Assembly (NCBI GenBank): GCA_037962975.1
Contig: CM075669.1
Location: forward strand, 114,654,501-114,718,500
Source of the DNA: Clitoria ternatea
Lineage: Eukaryota; Streptophyta; Magnoliopsida; Fabales; Fabaceae
DNA: 64,000 bases
Direction: 5' to 3'
Part shown: in pieces, positions 11,745-24,942 of the stretch
Position numbering within the stretch: the first letter of the stretch is position 1
How the letters are laid out: each line of letters begins with the position of its first letter
Position numbers and translations under genes: made by a program
The notes under the pieces: generated by a model
Told to the model about the DNA's origin: nothing
The model's input: only the letters and a program-made list of their open reading frames with translations
The model's database searches: none

Positions 11745-11963
11745 CTGGCGAGTTTGGCCAGGATGTCGGCCCGTTCATTCGTTGCTCGTGGGACATGAAT
11801 GACTCGGAAATGCTAAAGGTTCTTGACTATCTCATTTACTTGGGCCAAGTATTTCACTAGAGTCGAGTCTTTGGTTTGGTACGACCCTTCAATCCGTCAG
11901 GTCACTAGCTGGGAGTCAATCTTTGCCTGTACGCCCCAGGCGCCCATATTGATGGTTGTTTGT
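11745..11963 (-). pseudogene. C-terminal RNase H fragment of Element A (split by Element B)
   Basis: The minus-strand reading continues from 28204: NNQAEYEVLIAGLQ is followed by TTINMGA...KIDSQLVT, carrying the third catalytic aspartate of RNase H (DSQLV). HVPRATNERADILAKLAST follows, as in other Tat elements. The gene is cut at 11963/28199 by the insertion of B, with TTTGT on both sides. Confidence 0.8.
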
Positions 11964-14900
11964 TGTAACACCCTGATTTCCTATTTCAAAAACAGAGGTA
12001 TATTTTTGCAAATTTTAAAATAAAAATACATATAAGTTATTCTATATATATATATACATATAATATCAAGTAATTACCCCGGATCAATGAATAACCAATC
12101 TCATATATGAGGATATGAGGACGGTATCAGAGTGCACCTCGGACAACTGTCACAAGGGAAAAGCAGAAGATAAAAATAATTTCAAGAGTGATTGAAAACA
12201 GCTACCAAAAGAAGATAGAAGATACATCATCGATTCGTCAAACGATAGAAAATATAATTTAATAATATCAGTATCATTCATACATTATCAAGGTCATTAA
12301 TGAAAATTAGCCATACACATCTGATCTAATTTTCCTACATGACCTCCCAAAATCAACCATTATCAAATTAATTTCAAAACAATCATACACACCGTGTGCC
12401 TTACAAAATGAATACATATATGCCGGCCAAGGCTCACCCACATTCCTTTCATATTTACCTCCTCCAATACTCGACCTCCAAAAGAGTAGGATTCATCGCA
12501 CCTACATCAACCTTAAAAAAATTGCAACAGGGAGGAGAGTAACATAAACCAAATGATTTAAAGTCATACATTATGATGAGATTTATACATGTGTGCAATA
12601 CATTCATGTTCAAGATAACATCACACACATGACACATCATTCCATCTTAGCACAAGACATGTTTAAATAAACATATTCACAAGGCAATATCATATATATA
12701 ACATATTCTTAGCCTTCTCAAAAATTCATCACACATATAATGTTAGCACCTCGGCTTACTTTCTCACTACTCAACAATCATCCATTGCCATCTCGGCTAT
12801 CAACTAAGCATATCTCGGCTATATGCAAATGCTCTTAAAGCTAATGCATATGCACAATGGAATTATTTTCAAGTGCGGATCCGACTATGGGAAAACATCA
12901 ACATATCAATTGTGGGACAAGCATAGGTGTGCTACTACGGCCGGACTGCAGTAGTAAAATGTGTACACTTATATCCAATTTCATGCATGCTCAACATCAT
13001 ATTTTACTGGTACCAAACCGATCTTCGCCCATCTGTAGCACTAGTCACCCCGTGACAGCGGATCAACGCTATGGCCATACTTGCCAAAGTGCTACGGGCC
13101 TCCCCCGAACACACATCATGGCAGCCGTGCCCTGTCGGGCACAGAGGTAAACTGCTCATCACAAAGCCACCCTACCACAGGGCCTGCCACATAGGGTGCC
13201 TCGTCACCAAACTAAGGGCAGCTTCGTGATTCCCTGAATCACTAGGGAGCAATAACAATATACCCGTGCACTCAGACGCCCTCCCACAACGCCTGCCTAT
13301 TGGAACCCCTAACATTCCATATAAGCAGCGAATGATATGCCATGGATGCAAATGTCAATCAATGCATTCTCACACTGTGCATCCTAAATGCCACTCAATC
13401 AATCATCCATTCACGACCACCACTTAGTGGATTTCAACGTTCTCAACTTTTACAAATTTTTGTTGGAACTCACACACATCGGTAGCTAGTGGCAATAACA
13501 TTTGTCAATTCATATACACAACATCGGGATATTTCACATCAATGACTTCAATCCAAACATGGTCTCAAACCATCATGGCATATTTCATCAATATATTTAA
13601 CGTGATATCTGATCTGGTCTCGATACCAGTATCAGAGTATGGATATCATTTCATCTGTTCTGTATGTAATACAGATTTAGCAAGTAAAAACATCAGACAT
13701 TAGGATCGATCTCCCCTCACTGGGATACCGGATACATATAGCATTGATCTAAGAACCTTAGCCATCTACTAACTCTAGTGGCTGATTCCACACCAGGTCA
13801 TTGACTCCGGCTTTGACTATTTCATTATCATATTCCACATTCCAAATGCATGCCATATAACCTCAATCATTCTAAATGCACTCAAATCATGAAATCATCA
13901 CATCGTCCACACAAGCAGTCAAAAAGCATAATCATATATGCACATATTCTCACACCATCAATGGATGAAATCGTGTATTTAGAATAGTTACCCCCTCCTA
14001 CCTCAAGAGAAGTAGTATTCACCGCGGTTAAAAGGTTCCGCCAAGTAGCTGGGGTTATTTCCTACATCACAATATATCACACAATCAATTTCCCATTCAA
14101 CCACATCAGCCAAACGTTCATATTTATTTACTCGACGACCTCCAGCATCTTAACTCTCAGTCCCGTTTATTTCATTTGTTCAACCACCACCACCACGGTG
14201 TAGGCGTCTACATTTATTATTAAGCACATTTATTACCAAACCCATTATCGGGTTCCCACATTAATGGTTCCCAACAACCACTAAGCTTCATTAATGGCCT
14301 TTCACCATTAATAACATCATTTTACCTCACCAAAAATAGTTATTTAACACAATGAATGCCTCTCCACTCATAGTTTGCATTTCACCCAAATCTTAGGGTT
14401 AGGGTTTTCATTAAAACCCAACAACATTTATTAAATCACTCTTCCAACATAAAAATTCAAAAATCTATAGTTCATACTCTTGAGAAATGGCAAGATCTTA
14501 CCTCAAGAGAAGAAATGAGAGAGTTTTCCAAGAGAGGAAAAATCCATACGAAAATGAGGAGGAGGAAAGAAGAGACTTCAAGCTCCAAGCTCCTCTAAGC
14601 TCTTTCAAGGATGGAAATGGGAGAGGAGAAGAGAACCACCACCATTTTTACTTAGGGTTTTCAGAGAGAAGGAGAAAAAGTGAAGGAAGAGTATAGAAAA
14701 AGTATAAGCAAAGTACGTGTTATGGAAGATAAAAAAGGCTGACGGGAATAAGAAGGGAAAAATGAGCCATTTGGCTTTATTTTTAATTCCCCAATAAATT
14801 TTCATTATTTTATGATAAACGGGATCATTGTTTAAGCTTAATACCATATCCAAAAATTATTCCGAATATACCATCAAATTTCCAATATTATTCTTAACAG

Positions 14901-15117
14901 CCCTGACCAATATCATCCCAATCGAAGATACTTGGTCTGACACCCATATTTCAACTAGCTCATTTTCAGCTTATCCGGCTCAAATAAATCATAGATAATT
15001 CTCACAAATCTGAATTCATTTATTCCCAATACTTTAGAATATTAAATAACCCAAATATAATTATTTAATATTTATCTCCTGAATTAATCATTTATTTTAA
15101 AATTTAAGGTGTTACAA
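11964..15117 (-). repeat. 3' LTR of Element B (3154 bp)
   Basis: Bounded by TGTAACACCC and AGGTGTTACA. Homologous along its length to the other LTR at 19971-28198: for example GTGCGGATCCGACTATGGG occurs near 12872 and 20869. It contains no gene; short open frames inside it are repeated in both LTRs and are accidental. Microsatellite-like TATATA at 12042-12055. Confidence 0.9.
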
Positions 15118-15127
15118 TCCACCCCAC

Positions 15128-16480
15128 CTAAAAAGAAATTTCGTCCCTGAAATTTGACATGCCGGATTCGAACACATCGGGGTACCGTGCTCTCATATTG
15201 TCCTCATGTTCCCATGTGAACGTCTCTGTATTTCCATGCTTCCATTCAACTTTCACCAAGGGTACCAATTTGTTCTGTGGCTTCTTCACGGAGTGTTCAA
15301 CAATACAAACAAAAACAGGAGGAATGGACATATCACCTCATACATAAACATCGTCCATAGGAATTACGTGTAGAGGATCATGGACATATTTCCTCAACTG
15401 TGAGATATGGAATACATTATATAGATTAGCCAGGCGTGGAGGGAGTGCAATCCGATATGCAACGTCGCCAATCCGCTCCAGCACCTCGTAGGGTCCAATG
15501 AACCTCGGATTTAACTTCTTACTCTTTAAAGCTCTTCCAATACCCTTATCTCTTGATACTCTTAAAAATACATGATCGCCAACTCAAAACTCAAGTGGCT
15601 TCTGCCTTTTATCATAATAACTCTTCTGCCAATCTTGGGCAATTTTCATCTTTTCTTGTATCATCTTAATCTGTTTATTCATTTCAGCAATCAACTCCGG
15701 CCCCAAAGCCAAACTCTCTCCAGTTTCAAGCCAACACAATGGAGTTCTACATTTCCGACCATATAACGCTTCATAGGGAGCCATACCAATAGAACTGTGG
15801 TAACTATTGTTGTATGTAAATTCAATTAGTGGTAGGAATCTTTCCCAACAACCACCATGCGCCAATACACAAGCCCATAATAAATCTTCAAGGCTTTGAA
15901 TTGTCTGCTCGGATTGTCCATCCGTTTATGGATGATACGCTGAACTGAGCTTCAACTTGGAACCCATTGCCTCGTGTAAGCTTCCCCAAAATCGGGAAGT
16001 GAATCGTGGGTCACGATCCGACATAATACTCAAAGGTACACCATGTAGTCTAACGATCTCCTTTATGTACATCCGGGCTAATTTCTCTAATGAACTCTTC
16101 ATATTCATGTGCAGGAAGTGAGCACACTTTGTCAACCAATCTACAATTACCCATATAGCATCATTGCCAGTACGTGTTCTGGGTAGTCCGAAAACAAAGT
16201 CCATAGCAATGTTGTTCCACTTCCACACCGGAATATCAAGGGGTCTTAGATAACCAGATGGTCTCTGATGCTCAACCTTCACCTTTTGACAAATAATTCA
16301 AGAGGCTACACAATTAGCCACATCCCACTTCATACTGGGCCACCAGAAATTCTTCTTCAGATCTTGATACATTTTCGTGGTGCCAGGATGTATGCTTAAC
16401 ACACTCTTGTGAGTTTCTTCAAGTACCAATCTTCTTAGATCACCACTAGATGGGACATAAATCCAGCCTTTCATAGCCAA
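15128..16480 (-). pseudogene. Integrase with C-terminal chromodomain-like region, Element B
   Basis: From the right: zinc-binding H..H (THKSVLSIHPGTTKMY) and ICQK, with the preceding Cys codon replaced by TGA at 16298-16300. The core has VIVDWLTKCAHF, SIMSDRDPRFTSRF and DGQSEQT (D, D, E). Then GMAPYEALYGRKCRTPLCW, the GPYEVLERIGDVAYRIALP module, NVFHISQLRKYVHDP, and a chromodomain-like VKVEWKHGNTETFTWEHED, ending at a TAG (15128-15130). Further stops include HP(stop)TDGQSEQ near 15923 and EF(stop)VGD near 15582. The frame is shifted by one base relative to RNase H near 16471. Confidence 0.88.
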
Positions 16481-17991
16481 ATGCCATCACGGCCCTCTGT
16501 CAAAATTGAATTTTTCCCATTAGCTTGAGCTTCTTTCATCTCGATCAAATACTCATCTTTTGGTTGTTGCAGCTTCACGGTCTCAAGGAATACATTTGCT
16601 ATCGTCAACACCTCGAGAGATATCTTTTTCGGGGTATATATTTCTACACCTACATTTAAGTTCCGAAATTGCTCGATGAGCTCCATTTCCTTCACCATCA
16701 TAGCGAAAACATGCAACGATTTCCGACTTAAGGCATCGGTAACCATATTTGCCTTTTCGGGATGATACCTCAATTCAAACTCATAATCCTTTAGAAACTC
16801 CATCTATCGTCGTTGGCGCATATTAAACTTCTTCTGATCAAATAAATATTTAAGACTCTTGTGATCACTAAAGACCACAAACTTAGAGCCATACAAATAG
16901 TGCCGCCATAACTTCAAGGCAAACACTACCGCCGCCAATTCAAGATCATATGTGGGGTAATTAACCTCATGCGGTCACAACTGTCTCGACGCATAGGCTA
17001 TCACACGTTCTTTTTACATCAACACACAACCAAGACCAAGCTTAGAAGCGTCACAGTACACCACGAAGTCATCTAATAAGTCCGGCAAAGCCAACACCAG
17101 AGCAGAAGTGAGTCTAACTTTCAACTCTTGGAAACTCCTTTCACAATCAAGACTCCATACAAATGGTTGATTCTTACGAGTTAGCTTCGTCAAAGGCAAA
17201 GCCAATTGGGAAAATCCTTCAATAAATCTCTGGTAATAACCGACAAGGCCAAGAAAACTTCTCACCTCGGTCACAGACGCCGGTCTTTCCCAAGCCAGCA
17301 CGGCTTCAATCTTAGATGGATCAACTGCCATACCATCTTTGGAGATAACATGTCCAAGAAATTGGACCTCGGATAACCAAAATTCACACTTAGAAAACTT
17401 CGTATACAACTCTTTCTCTAGAAGGATATTCAAAACAAGACGAAGATGTTCTTCATGTTCCTCGGGGCTCTTGGAATAGATAAGAATGTCATCGATAAAC
17501 ACCACCACGAACCGGTCAAGATACTCATGAAAGATGTGATTCATGTAATCCATGAATATCGCAGGAGCATTTGTCATTCCGAATGGCATCACTACATACT
17601 CATAGTGTCCATATCGAGTTCGGAAGGCAATTTTAGGAATGTCCCCGATCTTCACCCGAATTTGGTGATATCCAAAACGTAAGTCGATCTTTGAGAATGC
17701 AACGACATCCTTCAATTGATCTAAAAGATCGTCAATACGAGGTAGGGGATATCGGTTCTTAATGGTCAACTTGTTAAGTTGTCGATAGTCCACACATAAC
17801 CTCATACTTTCATCCTTCCTTTTCACCAGTAAAACAGACGCACCCCAAGGAGACACACTTGGGTGAATAAATTCTCGTTCCAATAACTCTTCAACTTGTC
17901 TCTTCAACTCTGTTAATTCTATAGGAGACATCCGATATGGCATTCGGGAAACAGGTTCCACTCCTGAAACATGATCGATAGACAACTCCAC
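16471..17991 (-). pseudogene. Reverse transcriptase and RNase H of Element B
   Basis: RT starts just after the protease in the same frame (HVSGVEPVSRMPYRMSPIEL). It keeps LLVKRKDESMRLCVDYRQLN, FSKIDLRFGYHQIRV, MPFGMTNAPAIF and the catalytic FIDDILIYSK. RNase H follows (FVVYCDASKLGLGCVLM, YPTYDLELAAVVFALKLWRH, HPEKANMVTDALSRK). Stops occur at LM(TAA)KERV, RQL(TGA)PHE and RR(TAG)MEF. By comparison with Element D these were Gln, Arg and Trp, so each fits one C-to-T or G-to-A change. A frameshift lies at the integrase border. Confidence 0.9.
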
Positions 17992-17994
17992 CTC

Positions 17995-18480
17995 TCATGG
18001 AAGAGGTAAACCAGGTACCTCATCAAGAAATACATCTGGAAATTTGGACACAACAGGAATATTTAAGGGATCGAGACCATGTGTCCCATTGGCTAGAGAT
18101 AATAGTATGCATAGTTGAGCTATACCTTGCATATCAAATTTCCTGACATCTGAAGGGAAAATGACAGTCTGTTGTTGACAGTCAACCAAGACTTTATTGG
18201 CGGAGAGCCAATCCATACCAAGAATGATCTCCAAGCCCTTCATAGGTAGGCAAATGAAAGAAGTAACAAACTTCCTCCCTTCTAGGAGCATATTGACGTT
18301 ATCACATCAGTAAACCGATCTAAGACAAGCACCGGTTGGGGTAGTAACCACAAGGGCATTTTTCATTAGGCACACCGGCAATTTCAATTGCCGTACACAA
18401 TCCTCTGATATAAAAGAATGGGTCGTACCCGAATCATAAATAACATCACAGAGTTTCCGAGTATCTAACACTTACTTTCA
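17995..18480 (-). pseudogene. Aspartic protease of Element B
   Basis: The active site DSGTTHSFIS lies near 18410-18440 on the minus strand. It is followed by LEIILGMDWLSANKVLVDC (the conserved GMDWL of gypsy proteases) and by the linker SKFPDVFLDEVPGLPLP that leads into RT. A TGA at 17995-17997 stands where related elements have Arg (PLPREVE), and another stop sits near 18306. It would cleave the polyprotein if functional. Confidence 0.8.
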
Positions 18481-18489
18481 ACTAGGTTA

Positions 18490-19662
18490 TCAGCTTGAGC
18501 TGCCTCTTCACCGGTCACAGCAAACACTCTCCCGGCAGTTTGTTGATTAGCGCCATAATTATGGCCATTCTGGCCACCATTGCCATTACCTCGGCCGTTC
18601 CCATTACCACGACCGTTGCCACCATTACCGTTGCCATTTCCAGACCACCATTTCAGCCGCCATTTCCAACTCCACGACCACGGCCTCTAAAAGCACTGTA
18701 GCCGCCCTGGTTTGTATCATTACGCACCACCACGTCTGTTGCATTTAAAGGACAATCAAGACGAATGTGTCCCAGTTGATTGCATCTGTGCACACCACCA
18801 TCTCTTCGTTACCACAATCACGAGCCAAATGGTTTCCGCCACACCAGAAACAACAAAGTCCTTGGCCGTTACCTCGGTCACTACTTATACCATGCCTTCC
18901 ACCACCTCGTCCGCCTCTAAAAGAAGAGGACCCACGTACAAATTATCTATTACTCTTAAAGTTGCCTTTCTTCTTGAAGTTAGGGGATTGACCCCTCAGT
19001 CTTTGATCATGCCCAATATAATTCTTGGGTACCACATTGTTCTCTTCGAAAATTTTACATTTGTTCACAAGAGTAGGAAAGCTTCTAATCTCTTGGTGAC
19101 ATATCGCCTTCTTAATCTCTTGGGGTAAACCGTTTTCAAACTTAACACATTTTGAAGCTTCAGTGCCTTCCTATTGGAAATGAGGGTAAAACACACATAG
19201 CTCCTCAAACTTTGAGGCATATTCCTCCACCGACATGATTCCTTGTTTAAGCTCCATAAATTCAAGCTCTTTCTTGTTCTTGTAGCTCTCAGGAAAATAT
19301 TTCCTAAGGAATTCCACTTTAAAGTTCTCCCAATCCAAAGGAGTATGAGCTTCAGTCATACGCCCACGAGTGAGAATCCACCAAGATTCAGCTTTATCTC
19401 AGACCATAAACACCGCGTATTCGACTTTCTGAGTTTTCGTACATTCCATACTTGCAAATATCTGTTCCAAGTCACGGATCCAAACATGAGCGTCTTCCGG
19501 TTTATAGCCTCCATGAAATTTGGAAGGCTTCCGCTTGAGAAATCGGTCAAGACCACGATTTGGCTGACCGGCAGGTTCTTGTTGCCATTCTAGGATATCG
19601 GCAAACCGATTGAAGGCTTCAGCCAAAGCGGTTGTGTCAATATTATGCCTATTCGCCATCAA
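18490..19662 (-). pseudogene. Gag of Element B
   Basis: It opens MANRHNIDTTALAEAFNRFA and continues with FLKRKPSKFHGGYKPEDAHVW, ESWWILTRGRM, DWENFKVEFLRKYFPESYKN and LKQGIMSVEEYASKFEELC, the Retrotrans_gag pattern of chromoviruses. A nucleocapsid-type CCFWCGGNHLARDC knuckle lies near 18830. Stops near 19399, 19170 and 18940 and a frameshift near 18760, before the Gly/Asn-rich tail, break the frame. The start is about 310 bp downstream of the primer-binding site. Confidence 0.82.
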
Positions 19663-19956
19663 TTACTCTATACACAACACAATATAATCAGAAACCTTGT
19701 GTTTCTTTCCTCAATATATATATACCAATCATTATCAACTATCATCAATATAAATATCATCATGATATATTCACAATCAGAAGGTAAATATGGAAAGGAA
19801 ATGCCTAGCCAGGTTTAGTATCAGTCACAATATAAAGTAATCAGCAATTCAAGCTCTAATAATGCTTAATCAACACCGTGGCATGTCAACATTAAGTGAC
19901 TATCAATCTCTAATAACATTTTAACTCACATAATCCATCAGGGAGCAATCAATACT

Positions 19957-19967
19957 CTGATACCAGG
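19957..19967 (-). other. Primer-binding site of Element B, initiator tRNA-Met
   Basis: The minus strand reads TGGTATCAGAG three bases from the LTR end (19971). It matches the 3' end of initiator tRNA-Met and fixes 19971-28198 as the 5' LTR. Confidence 0.85.
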
Positions 19968-22900
19968 TTGTAACAACCTAATTTCCTATTTCGAAAACAG
20001 GGGTAAATTTTAACAAATTTTAAAATAAAAATACATATAAGTTATTCTATATATATATATACATATAATATCAAGTAATTACCCCAGATCAATGAATAAT
20101 CGATCTCATATATGAGGATATGAGGACGGTATCAGAGTGTACCTCAGACGATCGTCACAAGGGAAAAGTAGAAGATAAAAATAATTTCAAGAGTGATTGA
20201 AAATAGCTACCAGAAGATAGAAGATACCTCATCAGTTCATCAAACGATAGAAAATATAATTTAATAATATCAGTATCATTCATACATTATCAAGGTCATT
20301 AATGAAAATTAGCCATACACATCCGGTCTAATTTTCCTACATGACATCCCAAAATCAACCATTATCAAATTAATTTCAAAATAAGCATACACACCGTATG
20401 CCATACAAAATGAATACATATATGTCGGCAAAGGCTCACCAACATTCCTTTCATATTTACCTCCTCCAATACTCGACCTCCAAAAGAGTAGGATTCATCA
20501 CACCTACATCAACCTTAAAAATGGCAACAAGGAGGTGAGTAACATAAACCAAATGAATTAAAGTCATACATTATGATGAGATTTATACATGTGTGCACTA
20601 CATTCATTTTCAAGATAACATCACACACATGACACATTCCATCTCAGCACAATACATGTTCAAATAAACATATTCACAAGGCAATATCATATATATAACA
20701 TATCCTTAGCCTTCTCAAAAATTCATCACACATATAATGTTAGCACCTCGGCTTACTTTCTCTCTACTTAACGATCATCCATCGCCATCTCGACTATCAA
20801 CTAGGCATATCTTGGCTATATGTAAATGCTCTTAAAGGTAATACATATGCATAATGGAATTATTTTCAAGTGCGGATCCGACTATGGGAAAACATCAACA
20901 TATCAATTGTGGGGCAAGCATAGGTGTGCTATTACGCCCCTACTGCAGTAGTAAAATGTGTACACTTATATCCAATTTCATGCATGCTCAACATCATATT
21001 TTACTAGTACCAAACCGCTCTTCGCCCATTCGTAGCACTTGTCACCCCGTGACAGTGGATCAACGCTATGGTCGTACTTGCCAAAGTGCTACGGGCCTCC
21101 CCCGAACACACATCAAGGGAGTCGTGCCCCGTCGGACACCGAAATAAACTGCTCATCACAGAGCCTCCCTCCCACAGGGCCTGCCACATAGGGTGCCTCG
21201 CCACCAAACTAAGGGCAGCTTCGTGATTCCTCGAATCACTAGGGAGCAATAACAATATACCCGTGCACTAGGCCGTCTTCCCACAGGGCCTGCCTATTGG
21301 AACCCCTAACATTCCATATAAGCAGCGAATAATATGCCATGAATGCAAATGCCAATCAATGCACTCTCACACTGTGCATCCTAAATGCCCACTCAATCAA
21401 TCATCCATTCACGACCACCGCTAGTGGATTTCAAGGTTCTCAACCTTTACAAATTTTCGTTGGAACTCACACACATTAGTAGCTACTGGCAATGACATTT
21501 ATCAATTCATATACACAATATCGGGATATTTCACGTCAATGATTTCAATTCAAACATGGTCTCAAACCATCATGGCATATTTCATCAATATATTTAACAT
21601 AATATCTGATTCGGTCTCGATACCAGTATCAAAGTACGGATATCACTTCATCCGTTCTATATGTAATACAGATTCAACAAGTAAAAACTTCAGACATTAG
21701 GATCGATCTCCCCTTACTGGGATACCGGATACATTCAACACCGATCTAAGAACCTCAGCCATCTATTAACTCTAGTGGCTGATCCTACACCAGGTCATTG
21801 ACTCCGGCTTCGACCATTTCATTATCATATTCTACATTCCAAATGCATGTCATATAACCTCAATCATTCTAAATGCACTTAAATCATGAAATCATCATAT
21901 CATCCACACAAGCAGTCAAAAAGCATAATCATATATACACATATTCTTACACCATCAATGGATGAAATCATGCATTTAGAATAGTTACCCCTTCCTACCT
22001 CAAGAGTAGTAGTATTCACCGCGGTCAGAAGGTTCCTCCAGTAGCTGGGGTTATTTCCTACATCATAATATATCACACAATCAATTTCCCATTCAACCAC
22101 ATCAGCCTAACGTGCATATTTATTTACTCGAAGAACTCCAACATCTTAACTCTCAATCCTGTTTATTTCATTCATTCAGCCACCACCACCACGGTTTAGG
22201 CGTCTACATTTATTATTAAGCACATTTATTACCAAACCCATTACCGAGTTCCCACATTAATGGTTCCCAATGTAACACCCTCGGTTTTCTGGACTCGGAT
22301 CCCGATGTAATCAAGATAATAATTAATAAAAATTCGAGTAAATTTATCGCGTTTGAAAAAGTTTCTAAACACCATCTCGACTACATCAAGACCCGAACCA
22401 CATAGAACCGAAGAGTGAGATTTATCAACATATAACTGGATCGATAACTAATTCGCCCATAACGGTATACAAAAATAGTAGAGTTTACAGCAGAAGAAGA
22501 ATGTGTATACCGGGCATATGCCTAGTCCTATATATGAAGATATGAGAAAAGGCTCGGCAAAAGCATGCAAATACCTAACATAAACCTATTAGGTCATAAC
22601 CCATTCATGCACCTACAACAGAAACATACATTGCCTAAGATATAAATATAAATATGCATATACATCTGGGGTCATTCCCCAACTATCACCACTGCCCATA
22701 TCTCATAATTGGCCTACCTATTTACCTATTGGCATTAGTCCAAACACCACTATCATCAGTGTATATATTGTCCAAGTTCAATTCCTTAAGTACTCATCAA
22801 AACATCACTTATGTACTAATACATATGTTCACCATTCATGCATTCACGATTATCTTATACATGACCAAAATCACTAAATCATCAATATCATCATATACAA

Positions 22901-23299
22901 TTTATTCATTACATTAAAATTCACAAATGATGCCGGCCAAGGCACTTCCACTACCACTATTTACCTTCCCGAAAACTTCAATTTAAAATCCAAACTCATC
23001 CCATGGCAGCCTGCATCACAATGCTAAAAAGGAGACCACATGGGAGAGTGAGTTATACATTCAAAATGACGAATATACATATATTGTGATTAAGTGTACA
23101 TGCATTCATTCATCATGTATGCTTTGCTATAAAATCATCAATTCATCATTCAATCATCATCACATTAGTATGATAGGCATACAAGCCTCATGAAACAAAG
23201 TTCACAACATAAGCAAGCACAAGCATATACACAATCACATTGCCACTTATCAACAAGGGCATTCATAAGTTATCATCATCAATTCATTAAATCTTTACT

Positions 23300-23830
23300 C
23301 AATTCCTCCTCGCAAGGGGTTTCACATCTCGTGGTCATCCCATCTAAAATGCCATGCACCTATGGCTAATGCATATGTCGATTATTTTATAATGCACATG
23401 CACGGATCTGATTTTATTTCATCAGGTGATCGCAACCACTACATCATTCATTCACATAGGTTTCCCGCCTCACAAGGGGTACTCCCACTAGCATCCTTGC
23501 AAGGTGCTTTCTCATGATCGCAACCACGTTCATTAATTCATATTGGTTTCCTGCCTCGCAAGGGGTACTCCCGCCTCGTGATCGCAACCATGGGCATCAT
23601 AGGAACTCGTAAGCCATTTTTCATTTCAACAACCAGGTGATCGCAACCACCGACTTGATATCATATCATCATCAAGTTGGTTTCCCGCCTCGCAAGGGGT
23701 ACTCCCTTCATAGAGTCCAACAGAATCTTTTATCATTGTGATCGTAACCATATATTTAATGTTATGCCATGCCATGAATGCAAAATGCAATAATGCATAT
23801 GCCCATCAACCTCGCAAGGATATCTCACCC
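23300..23830. repeat. Degenerate internal repeats in the solo LTR
   Basis: The words GATCGCAACCAC and CCGCCTCGCAAGGGGTACTC alternate at least four times (for example 23433, 23470, 23518, 23557, 23640 and 23688), with variable spacing. They are absent from the related Element B LTR and may account for part of its greater length. Confidence 0.65.
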
Positions 23831-24791
23831 TCTCACAGGGATATATTTTAATTTGACATTTTTAATCAATAACATACAATCATTTACAAAGCCCCTCAAG
23901 GCATATCATTCATATACTTGACATCTCAATGGCCAAAATATCATTCTAACATTAATCCATACATGGAAATCAACAAGGAATTTCAAAACATAAATTCAGC
24001 AATCATCATTGCATCCCATACATACACGTCAATACTTGCATTAATCATAATGGCACTACACCCATCAATAATAACATTCTAGGGCATGTTTAACAACAAC
24101 GTCCTTTTTCCTTCAACATTGTCATTTATCATTCAATATATGTGGTATCTTCATTCTTATTCATCATTAACACTTTTTCAAAATTCATTGAGTTATAATA
24201 ACTCATTGTCATTCAATTGTTCCCTTATTAGTTCCATCGTCAATCAAGGTGTGTCATACAATCACATCATTTACTTTTCATCAAGATTCATAATATATCA
24301 ATAGAGGGGAAGCATACATGTTTTCATAACATATCATAGGCATATACATATCTTGCCATGGCATTAAGCCATTCCCCAATCACCACTAAGACACACCACA
24401 CATATACCCCTAGTGAATTCGCTCGTTTTTACATAATAAAAGGGTTTTGGGCAACAATAAGCCCATGATAAATTTCAACATTAGGACATGAGAAGGGTTC
24501 ATTTTAGTCTTAAAAATAGAGGGACATATCATAAATATCACCTATTAGTCCCAATCTGACCACCATAGAAAGTTAGGTTTAAAACCCTCTTAAACTTGTA
24601 TTTTTCAATGTAGTAGGTTCGGTATTTTACACCTAATGAGAGTTAGAAAACTCCAATTAAAGTGAGACCAATTCTAACACCTTTTTAACACAATTATCTA
24701 CAACTTTTATGAAGAAGTAGGAGGCCGAAAACGTCATTAAAATGCCTAAACGGGCCAAACACAGCAAAGGACACCTATTGGGCAATCCTGT

Positions 24792-24942
24792 TGTAATCGA
24801 TTACGATAATCGATTACAGCTTAAACAGAACGCTTGTAATCAATTACGCTCACATATGTAATTGATTACACCTAAAGCTAATCAATTACACCTAATACAG
24901 AATGCCTGTAATTGATTACGCTCACCTTCGTAGTCGATTACG
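24792..24942. repeat. Cluster of TGTAATCGATTACA-type palindromes
   Basis: Seven copies of a 12-14 bp palindrome with core AATCGATT, AATTGATT or AATCAATT stand at about 24792, 24805, 24835, 24857, 24877, 24907 and 24930. They lie inside the solo LTR. The regular palindromic form suggests a protein-binding site; the binding factor is unknown. Confidence 0.7.

Noticed and set aside
12125..12136. GGTATCAGAG as a further primer-binding site
   Set aside because: It occurs inside both LTRs of Element B (also near 20130), not next to an LTR end.
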